Source: Hippopus hippopus
Lineage: Eukaryota; Mollusca; Bivalvia; Cardiida; Cardiidae
Length of the DNA stretch: 64,000 nucleotides
Assembly: GCA_946811185.2 (NCBI GenBank)
Contig: OX328113.1
Coordinates: 23,411,521 to 23,475,520, forward strand
Reading direction: 5' to 3'
Shown here one piece after another: positions 23,801 through 35,800 of this stretch. Numbering within the stretch: position 1 is the stretch's first letter; every line of letters begins with the position of its first letter. The notes beneath the pieces are model-generated. The model did not search any database, had not been told where the DNA came from, and saw only the letters and a list, made by a program, of their open reading frames with translations. The translations under genes were made by a program, and so were the position numbers.

Positions 23801-26800
23801 AGGAGATTGACTATATTCTTATCAGTGAATTACTCGGATTTCTCAGTGTATTATTTTTTCAGTTTTTCACAGTGAATAACATCACTAGTGATGATATGGT
23901 ATCATCACTAGTGATGATATGGTTTAAGAATGTTGGCCTGAACTACCTTTTTTTCTGTATTTCTCAAAGTCTGCAGTTTCTGTCTCTGCTTCAAACAGCT
24001 TTAGTAAACAATAGCACAGTGAAAAGATTTTCGGTACAGTCTTTCCAAACAGCCCTGAGTTAACGAACTTGTGGGAGAAATCTTTTGAAAACATTTCGAG
24101 AAAAGAAGGTAGCTTTTGTGGGAGAGAGCTCTTGGAAAATATTGTGGAAAAATGAGAAAATACTACCGTCCAGCATTTTCTCCTTTTTTCATAATGTTTT
24201 CTATCTTATCAGAAAACCTAAGACCTTTTGTACCAATTTAGTATTTGTCATTTGGAGATGTTTTTAATTTGGGAAAGTCTTAAAATTGTCATGTGGGAAA
24301 AGGTTAACTGTTTCTTGTCCTAATTTCAGATGGCTGGTTTTAAAGTGTGAAGGTGCAAAACAATGCATGCCTTCAAACGGTGAGATAGATGCATAACATA
24401 CCCTTGAGCATTACATCATCTGTTGCGTCAGCTGCTTCTGCCAAAAATGGATCATGTGTTTGTATAGGAAAGTCCTATACATGTATACCTACCATTCTTG
24501 ATAATTATAAGCAAACAAAGGGAGAATTAGGAATATAATAAATAGAATAATCAACTGGTGGTGTGTGATATTAAAAATCTGTCACTCATATGGGGTTTGA
24601 TACGGTTAAAAAAACTCGTCCTTCGGACTCCTTTTTCAACTGCATCACACCTCATTCTAGTGACAGATTTTTAATATCACACACCACCAGTTGATTATCC
24701 TCTATAGAAAATGTTCAACAATGATTTTGAAAATAATGAGGATTGAGATCTCTTACAATGTATTTTATGAATTCTACAAAAGACCCTTTCATTAATGGTG
24801 CTTAACCCTTTACCACACAATCTTGAGTTTTAATGACCCTGAAACAGAAGACTGTTGAAAAAAAGGCTTTTAGCTACCAGCATTTTCTCCTTTCCCTTCA
24901 ACGTTTTCAAAAGCTCTCTTCCTCAGGGGTCCTTAAAACTTGGTATTGTGTGGGAAAGGATTGGTATAGGAGGCAATCAAATTGCAATAGTAATGCTGGG
25001 TAACATCAGAGTATCTGACATAAGACAATGTAGACCAAAGTAGGACTGCTATCTGGTCTTCAGCTTTTCTGTATGAAAAAACAATAAAAGATGAGACAAT
25101 CTCAGGTTTCAGTAGCCCAAAACATGTATCTCTTAAAGTTATTAACCTGTTACCAGACGACAAAATTTCAGCCTTGTCCAAATTCAAAGCACTTGCAGGC
25201 GACACATTAAATATAACTTAAAACATGAAACTTGTAATTCAAAGGATGGAAAACTTTGTGGAAAAAAGAGAAAATCCTGGTTACCAGCATTTTTCCTTTT
25301 CCCACAATGTTTTCAAAAGGCTTCTTCATCAGGGTATTTAAAAGTCAGGATTGTGTTGTAGTGGGATAAATTCCTATTTACCAAACTGGGAAGAGTAGGC
25401 ATGTTCAAACAGCAGGATCAAAAAATCTTCTGTAAACTCAAAAGAGCATGGAAACTGTTGCCAAATCTAAAAGAAAAGGAAAATAAAGGGAGAATAAACA
25501 TGTCAGAAGTTAAAATGTCTCTTTTCAGAAGTTAAAATGTCCCTTTTCTCTTTTTCAGATTTTTGATATCTAAGTTTTCATGTTCATAAATCTATGATCC
25601 ACCGAGACAGATAAATGCATGAACTCTTTATCACATGACAAAAGTGTCAATTAGTTGAAATGCGAAGCATGTGCAATCAAAATTTTAAATCTGGCTCCAA
25701 AGATGAAACTTATCTTTGATAGGATACCAGGATTTTCTCCTTTTCAAACAATGTTTTCAAAAGGCTTCTTTCTCAGGATTGTTAAACATAGGATTGTTTG
25801 GTAAAGGGTTAAGAAATCACGAACTACAGTGCCAAAGCTTTCAGTTGTACAAAAATTGACTTATAGTATGAGGTGAATCAATTTTAAGTTTAATTTTTTT
25901 TTTGTCCCAATTAGTTGTGAAACAAATTCTACAACTTACATGAATTACTCTCCATGATTGTTCCTTTAACTCATTACCAAACGACAAAATTTTAGGTTTG
26001 TCCAATTCGAAAGCATTTGCAGACGACAAAATAAAAGTGACTGAAAATTTGAAATTTGTTTTGTGAAGGGTAGAAAACATTGTGGGAAAAGGAGAAAATG
26101 CTTGTTACCAGCATTTTCTCCTTTTCTCACAATGTTTTCCAAAGGCTTCTTTCTCAGGGTCGTCAAAAGTAGGGATTGTGTGGTAATGGGTTAAAACCAA
26201 GACCAGGGGCCATATTCAATCACCATTCTAAATTGCATTCTCAGTCAAAATTCTAAACTCAGAAAGTTATGCAATTTTTGAATGGCTACATTTGGTTACT
26301 TTCAAGTTTTTGAAAAGTGGGCTAAGAATGTTGTTCAGAATGGCTGGTGAATAATGTCCAAGAATTCACGCTGTAATGTGGGTAATTCAAAAGGATGACC
26401 CTGCTTGTCACGGAATTCGAGCTCATAACCTTTGATGTGAGAGACCAGTGATCTACCCTACACTGTCTCGACATTCATTTTATATCTGGCGACATTTTGT
26501 AAACAAGTAACAATTACTTACCTGCCACACACAGTCTAAGAACAGCAGAAACACAGGGGCCTCTTGTCTCTGTTTGGAAATGGCGTAGGCTGACTTGGCA
26601 CATCTGTCCACAAATGGATGCCCTGCCTGTATCCATTCTCTCTCAATAAGAGCTTCAAACCTGACAACATATACAGAGAATTGTCATCTTAATTTTTTAC
26701 CAGATGACAAAAATTTGGACCAATTCAGACTGCAAGTATTTTCAGGTCACAAATTAAAAGCAGCTTATATGGTGGAATTTGTTCCCTATAAGGATGAAAC

Positions 26801-29800
26801 ATCATGGGAAAAGGAGAAAATGCTACCTTTTCCAATGACATTTATAAAGTCCTTCTTGTTCAGGATGATAAGAACACTCAAAATATATTTGAGCCATGCT
26901 CTGTGAAACTGGCTTTTAATGCTTCTGCCCAGGCTGACCTGGGTCCAAACTTTTTGCTACTGGTTAATTTTCTGCATATCATAGGACCAGTCTACCTCAT
27001 GATTCAGTTGGTTGTTAGACAAAATGGATTTTATGGATACATAATTATATGATGACTTGCTTAGTACAATGCATCACAGAGATATATTAGACCCCCTTTT
27101 GACAAAGCATGGCTTACATATCAATGATATTGATCAATTGCCTCTCTCAGCAATTTCCCCTTTCCAGTTTTATAAGCTTTTCCTCCAGGGTCTTTAAAAC
27201 TACAGATTGCTTTTGTAAAGAGATAAGCATTCTTTAGGTCAATATAGCCACTAGCTCCTTTTCTCTGCAGAAAGAAAACAAAAAGGCATTAGATAAACAT
27301 CTTACCCAGTAAATGTCCGGCAGTCATGATCCAATATAACTTGTACCAGAGACGTAACTTGTAATGTTGAGTCCATACTCTCTGATCCATGGACCAACAC
27401 ACATGCAGCTGTAAACACACACAAAAATCAGCACAATGACTTGAAAATGACAGTCATCATCCTGTTCTTACTATCTGAATCATAAAACCTTTTGAAACAA
27501 TGTGGCAGAGGTTAAATTGCTTGCTCTTCATTCTAGATTTTTTTTCATTTTTTGGCATAAATTATTAAGTGATATCGCAATTTAACTCTTAACCACACAA
27601 TAACAAGTTTTAACTACCCTGAAGAATAAAGCTTTTGAAAACATTGTGAGAAAAGGAGAAAATGCTTACCAGCATTTTCTCCAATTCCCACAATGTTTTC
27701 TACCCTATCAAACACTGAAATCGTCATCATTTGAATTACATTTATTCTGTCATCTGCAAAGGCTTTCAATTTGGTTCCCGTCCAAAATTTTATCGTTTGG
27801 TAAGAGTTAAAGCATTTGCATCACATCTGAGCAAAATTAGGACACAGTAAGCCCAGGAACACTCCTGCAGAATAGAAGAATCTACCTTCATTTACCAGGA
27901 AAAGTTCTGTGATGGCTATGTTGTTTACTGAAGCAAATTTGTTGAAGATCATCAAAAGATAGCTGCTATAATTTATTGTATTTCCCCAAGTTTGGGAAGA
28001 TTAGAAGTTTAACACTTGAGTATATTCTACAGGGTTGGTAAAACTTGGGATTGTGTGGTAAAGGGTTAAAGGCTTTTTTCCTATCTTTAGCTTGGGACCG
28101 CATCTTTATTACTTGGAGCAGACTGGTTTTAGCACTTTTTCGGTAAAAGGGAATCCATTGATTGATAAACTGATTGAATGGTGTGTTATACCGCTTTCAA
28201 CATTATTTCAGTCATCAAAGAAACAGATCACATATTCATGTGTGTCCTGGGTTTCACCAATACTAGGACAGGGCTCTGAAGTGTCTTCCCTAGGTGCTTC
28301 CGGGCCTCCAGGTTATGAGTCCTACACTTTACCACTGAGCCACGCCGAACCCTAAGGATGGATCCAGAGAACACTCCTGTGAAATAATTCCAAAATGTGA
28401 CCACTCATTCAGCAGAAATTGTTAGTTACAGAAAATCAGACTGATAGAATCGAAAGAGAGATAAACTATTGAACAATCCTGTATTTCAATGACTCTGATG
28501 AAGGCTTTGGAAAACATTGGCAGAAAAGAAGAAAATGCTGGTGATCAGCAATTTCTCCTTTTCCACAGCGTTTTCTACACTTCAAATGACAAATCCCATT
28601 ATTTGCGACACTTCTTTGTGGTATGCAAGGGCTTTAAATTTAATAAATCTCCAAAACTTTGCTATCTGGATAAAAGTTAACTTATAACCAGATAACAAGA
28701 TTTTGAACTAGTCTAAATCTAAAGCATTTGCAGATGATATACGAAAGTGGTTCTGGTTCAAATTGTGGTGTTTGTATTTGTAAGGGTAAAATACACTTGG
28801 AAGAAGGAATATATGCTTGTTACCAACATTTTCTCCTTTTCCCATGTTTTCAAAAGCCTTCTTCCTCAAGGCTGTTAAAACTAGGGACTGTGAGGTGAGG
28901 TATACAAACACTTTACTTACAATCCTTATCAATACACTGCGCCACAAGACAGGAACAGGTTAGAATATCTTTGATATGAGACATCCAGCCACTGGTATCC
29001 AGCTTTGATAACCATTTATCTACTGTGGCTCCAACGTCAGAACAGGCTGAAATGGGAACCAGGGTCTGTATTAACTCTTTATCAAACAACAAAATTTTAT
29101 ATTTGTCCAAATTGAAAGCATAATGCGAACAACAAAATAAATGTGGCTCAAAAATTGTATTCAATTTGGAAAGAGTAAAAAACATTGCGGAGAAAGGAGA
29201 AAATGCTGGTTACAAGCTTTTTTTCCTTCCCCTACCATGTTTTCAAAAGCTTTCTTTCTCAGTGTTGGTAAAAGTTGGGCTTCTAAAAGTAAGGGTTATA
29301 TTTAACTATTCTTAATTGCATTCATAGTCTTATTCTAGATTTGTAAAGTAACATAATTTCTGATTGGCTTAACCTTTACCGCAAAATGCTGACTTTTAAC
29401 GACCCTTGGAGATAAGCCTTTTGAAAACATTGTGGAAAAAGGAGAAAATGCTGGTAACCAGCATTTTCTCCTTTTCCTTCAATGTTTTCTATCCTATCAA
29501 AGAAAAATTGCACCATTTGAGCCACATTGAAGTTGTTGTCTGCAAATCCTTTCAATTTGGACAAGGCTAAAATTTTGTCGTCTGGTACAGGGTTTACCAT
29601 TTGATTTGGCCAATCAGAAATTTCATTACTATGAAATATAGAATATTCTTGAGAATCTGACTAAGAATGTCAATAAGAATGGTTGATGAACACAGGCCTA
29701 CGGAATGTCATTGAATCATCTTGGTGGCAAAACTTGCCTCTAGACACAGGGAAATTTCATGAAAAAAATTTGATTTGATGAAAATCTGTCTTTATTTGCC

Positions 29801-32800
29801 TTTGATATTTGATTCTGTCTGTTATATAATTTCAAAAAACAGCGTGGTTTGAGTAAATTGAAATTTAAGGCTATCATCTTGACAGTATAACACATTTCTG
29901 CGTTAAGGACTTTTTTTTTAGTTTACAAATCTGTTTTTAACTCTTTAGAAAATGATCCTATTTAAACTGGTTTATCCCTTTACTATACAAGCTCGAGTTT
30001 TACGATGCTTTTTTAAACATTGTGGGAAAATGAGAAAATGCTACTTACCAACATTTCTCTTTTTCCAACAATGTTTTTTTTAATCCTTGAAAGACCATTG
30101 GAGCCAAAAGTCAATGTCATATGCAAATGCTTTCAATATGGATGAGTCCAAAATTCTATCAATTTGCAGAGAGTAAAAACAAGTTCTAAAATCTACCATC
30201 ATTACTTCAAATTTACAAAGAGAGAACAAAACCACAAATCAAAAGCCAATTTCTCACCTTCTATCAATTTAATCAGTGATTCATGAAATACAGTTCTCCT
30301 CTCTATAGCCTGGTGAATCCTCTTCCACTGGGAATAGTGAGCCTCTGGCTCAAACCCTCCACCTACAGGAAGAAATAACTCTTTCAATACAAAATTACCT
30401 TAATACAGCAAATTTCAGACGCATTGAAACTTAAAACAAATAGTATAAAGAACATGAGCACAGCATGCAGTTACCAATCTTGGCTGCAAGTGCTTGATTT
30501 TAAGTGAAAATTCTAAGTCGAAAAAAGGGGCATAACCATGTCAAAAACTTTCATAGTTACCACCCTTGTTGTATAGGTTCTCCTTTTGACAGTTAACAAC
30601 TTGTTCAAGTTTGAAGTAAATATCTCTACATATTGCAAAATGTCAAAGTTTTTGCACGACAACAGTGACACAGACGACGCCAAGGCTATGACAATAACTC
30701 GTTTTTTCCAAAAACAGCCAAGCTAAAAATGTTTTTTCAACTGTTTGGAAAACATTTTGGGAAAAAAAGCTACTGATTTTACAAGCAACGGCTTCTTTTT
30801 CCACAGTGTTTTCAAAAGCCGTCAACTGCACAGGTAAAAAAAGTCAGGATTGTTTAATTAAGGGATGAATAAAATCTGAATTTATCTGACATGAAATCAA
30901 AATGATGCAATGTCAAAGTTTTCAAGCAAAACTATCCTTTAAACAATGATCTGGGGTGAGTGAGGAATGAATCCTGCCGCAATGACTATCATTTATCCTC
31001 AAAAAGAAATCCTCTGAGCTATGGATTCAAAGCAGCAACTGCCAGGTTTTAAGTCCTCTATGCTATGGACCAGTTTTACATCCCAAGATGAGTGGGGTCA
31101 ACCTTTGGAAATGCCCACATTGTGCTGCAAGTGCTGGTTCAGGTCTCCAGGAAGCAATCATCAGGAGTGATTGATATAAGTTGTGAGAACTTGTTTCACA
31201 ATCAATGTAAAATTCATATGTTCAGTCTACAGCAGGAGAGTTTACATATCATATCTAAACCAAAATGATTTAACCCTTATCCTGCTAAAAAAGTGAAATA
31301 AAACTTTCAAACCGATAGTAAAAACCAAAATTTTGCTATTTCAAAGGTGTTTTTGGGGGAAAGATATCGCCTTATCAGACAGTGTAGGTCTAAGATTAGG
31401 CTGCATGTTCTGTGCAGTCTAATCTTGATCTACACTGTCCGTAAAAAGGACCTTGTGTCGTGCTTAGCAGCCTAAGGGTTAATAACATTTGAATCTCAAT
31501 TCAATGTAACTTAACACAAAACATACCATTTTTAAACTCAGCCTTTGCAGTGTTCAAGGATCTTGTGTCTACAATATATCCTCTACGTCCTATTTTCAGG
31601 ACAGCATTTACGAGTTTTTCGTCTTCTTTACACCTCTTTCCACCTGTTCCTGTTAGAGGCTGACTACATCGCATCAGGACAGCCTATAGAAATGATGTAA
31701 TAGCTCTACAAAGAGTTTTGATACTGAAAACAGACTACACACTAAATATCCCTGCAACTTTCCAATATTCTTTCACTCAGGGCCAGGGCCCTTGAAAACT
31801 ATCAAATTGGGAAATTTCATATAGTAAATATTATAAGTTGCCATTTTTAGGCTTAAAGGTGGAAATACAATGAAAGGAGAGTTATAAGGACATTGTCTGT
31901 ACCTTTCTGGACTGAACAAAAGATTTCTGAATGCAGACTGGAATTTTGCTAAAATATATAACATTCTACTATTTGCAAGATTAAGAAATTTTAACGTCAT
32001 TATATTGAATCTACTTCTTTCATTTAGGTTTATATGTTCATTAACCTTTACGGCCCCGAATAAAACTCAACAGACATGTCGATCCGAGAAATAAGACCCA
32101 AATAATAGCAATTTCATGGTTGCTTTTGTCGATACAGATTCTGCAAAGCGGACAGTGTAGATCAAAGATCAGACTGCACATTTTGTGCAGTCTGATCTTA
32201 ATCTACAATGGCTGCACAGACAACTATAGTCGTGAAAGGTGATTTAAGGATTAAATTGAATCTCTTGATCTAATCCAACTTTAACCCTTTACCACACAAT
32301 CCAGAGTTTTCACGACCCTGAGAAAGACAGCTTTTGAAAACATTGTGGGAAAAGGAGAAAATGCCGGTAACCAGCATTTTCTCCTTTTCCCACAATGTTT
32401 TCTACTCAATTAAGGGCAAGTTTCATCATTTGAGCCACCTTTAATGTGTTGTCTGCAAATGTTCTGAATTTGGGCAAGTTTAAAATTTTGTTGTGTGGTA
32501 AAGGGTTGTCTACCATACAAAAAATAGAAACATTACAAATAAATAATGACTGCTAGTATTATCCCCTTGTCATACTTTTTCCTCAGGTTGATAAAAGCTG
32601 GGCAGGACTTTGCTCAATACCTAAATTAAAGGTCGATTTATGAATGGGTAGTAACAAATCCTTTCTTCACTCCTCCAAAATACTCCCTAGACTTATGACC
32701 AAGATCAACCTGTGGCTGAAGCAATGCTGTAAATATTAACTGCTGAGCATATACCTGGCTGTCTCTATGATAGTAGGCCAAAGTAGGGAACCTGCCACCT

Positions 32801-35800
32801 TGTCTGAACCCAGCTGATTTAAGAAGCATTTCATCTGTTATAGATTTAGGCACAAACACTGACTGTGGGTATGAGGGACACACCTGACAATGTAAACAAT
32901 GAAAACCATGATAAGGAACAAAAAGTAATCAAACAATCCAAAGTTCCAAACTTTTAACAACACTATGCAAAACTTTTTTTTATCTTTTTTAAGAACATTG
33001 TGGGAAAAGAAGAAAATTATTTATCGCTGAATGGGTAGAAAACACTGATGGAAAAGGAGAAAATGCTGGTAACCAGCATTTTCTCCTTTACCAACAATGT
33101 ATTTTACCCTTTGGAAAAGAATTTGTCATGTTTTGAGTAACATTTATCATTTGCCATTGAATTCTTTTATGTGGACACGGCTAGTCTTGTCCTGTGATAA
33201 AGTTATAGAGAATAGATGGTTGGTATCTTGCATGGGTTAAGTTTATCGGGCAAGGCGGAGGAATTTATCTGGTGAGCCGAAGGCGAACCAGATAAATTTC
33301 GGAGCCGAGCCCGATAAACTTAACCCATCCAAGACACCAACCATCTATTCTATTTATCCTGTCACTCACTGTAATGGAACAAAACAAAACAAACAAACGG
33401 AAAAAAAAAACATTGATAAAGACCGTATCTTTAATAAATTTCCGGAGCCAAACCTGATCGACTTTCAGAATCCAAGACACCAACCGTCTATTTTATTTAT
33501 CCTTCTACTCAGTTATAATCCAAAATCCGACTAAATTGAACATTTCGCTCGAAATAAGGCACATATTGACATCTTTCTTGCTAGATCTATGAGAAACTTT
33601 AAAAAAGGAAGAACCGTGTTTACAACACCCTCTGGATATGGAGGTGCAATAATGACGTCATGAATGATATTGGCTACATCATAAATGTTAAAAGTGGCAT
33701 ATATCCGCAGAAAAATAATGTGGCGAAGACGACAATGTGTTTTAACATAACAGACGAGCAAAAGTATTCGCTAGCAATTGATTGATTCATTACGGCAGGA
33801 AGACGCTTGGTTGAAAATAGTCCCAGTTAGCAGGTGCGCACTTAGCGGTCACGTGACCAACTGACGGATATCAAAAAAAATATACGGCACCCTGTTATCG
33901 GGTCGAAATTGTAGAAGGTGACAGGATAAAAACCTTTACCAGACAACAAAATTTTATACTTGTCCCTATTAGAAGCATTTCCAGATGTCCAATCAAATGT
34001 TGCTTAAATGATGTAATTTGACTGCGAAAGATAGATAATATAGTTGGAAAAGAAGAAAAATGCTTATTTACTAGCATTTTCTCCTTTCCTCACTATGTTT
34101 TTAGAAGGTTTTGCACAATGTGCCATAAAAACACAGCATTGCTTAGTAAGGGGTACAGGATACAAAAGACTTGTTTACCTTGTAATCTTTATTCACGGTA
34201 GAAATTCTCCATTCTTCAGAGCACTCCTTGTATCTATTCAGCTCATTTTCAATTTTAAATGCTTGCCAACCATCCTCTAGTATGTCAAACGAGGTGCGGT
34301 AGAAAAATGGATAGCTTAGGGTTATATCATCTGTATGAAAAATAAAAACCAGAAATGAATGAAAAATTGCAGAAATCTTGAAAGAAAAACAATGCACAAA
34401 AGTATAGAGGGCGTTTCAAAATACCTGTTCTTATTCCAAACATTATTGTTTTCTATATACATCAGCTTAATCTTTACCAGACGATGAAAAATTTACACTT
34501 GTCCATTCTGAAAGCAGTTGCAGACCACAATTTTCATATGACTGAACTCTTTAACTCATTACCAAACAACAAAAGTTTAGATTTGTCCAAATCGAAAGCA
34601 TTTGCAAACAACAAAATAAAAGTGATTGAAAATTTGAAATTTGTTTTGTGAAGGGTAGAAAACATTGTGGGAAAAGGAGAAAATGCTGGTTACCAGCATT
34701 TTCTCCTTTTCCCACAATGTTTTCTAAAGGCTTCTTTCTCAGGGTCGTCAAAAGTAGGGATTGTGTGGTAAAGGATTAAAATTAGCCTTGTCCAAATTGG
34801 GAGCATTGGCAGGTGACAAAATGAATGTTACTCTAAACATGAAGTCTATTTTTTCAAAAAGTAAAAATCTTTGTGGCAGTAGGAGAAAATGCTGGTTACA
34901 AGCATTCTCTTTTTCCTATCAATGTTTTCAAAAGTCTTTTTCCTCAGGGTTGTCAAAAGTCAGAATCGTTTGGTAAACAGTTAATCAATGTGATTTACTG
35001 CTATAAGGGTACGAAAAAATTGTGGAAAAAGGAGAAAATGCTGAGAAAATATGGACTCAGTGGCTTTGGAGAGAAAGTTGTGTCAGTACTGGTGTGATAA
35101 AGCCCGGAAACACATGGGTGTGTCACTGACCGCCATGCATATGACCTAAGCTATTTAGATAGTGTTAAACTCCAATACCATCCAATCTCTTTTCCCACTT
35201 TGATTTTAAAAGGCTTCTTCCCCAGGCTGGCTAAAACTTAGGATGCTGTGGTATAGGTTTTCTTTTTTTCTGCAATGTTTTCAACTTTCAAAGACAGGTC
35301 CCATTGTTTGAGCCACATTTGTCGCCTGCAAATGCTTAAAATGTGGACAAATCTAAAAGTTTGTCATCTAGGACAGGGCTAACTCCTTCTCGAATGACAA
35401 TATTATGGACTCTGCCTTACTGAACAGGTTTGCAGATCACAAATTATGTGTGGTTTCAAGTGATAGGATTTGTCTTTGAAAGGACAGAAAACATTTTGGG
35501 AAAATGAAAAAATGCTGGTTACCAGCATTTTCTCCCCTTCCAACAATGTTTTTAAAAGCTGTCTACCTCAGGGTCAATAGTAATGAGATGTTTGACAAAG
35601 GGTAACTAAGAGAGAGATTATGACAAGTAGCCATTAATCAAGCAATATGTTGAAGTGGGTCTCATGAATTTTGGAAACTGCCATAGAAATATACAGGGGC
35701 TCAGCTGTCAGGTAAAGAGTTAACAAGATACAGAAATGACATTCTGAGATGTTCTGTGTGAACAAACACTTTACCTATATTGGACAGTTGTTCTATGGAA

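Noticed and set aside
33265..33483. 72-aa minus-strand frame
   Set aside because: Falls in a hairpin repeat; encoded peptide has no family resemblance.
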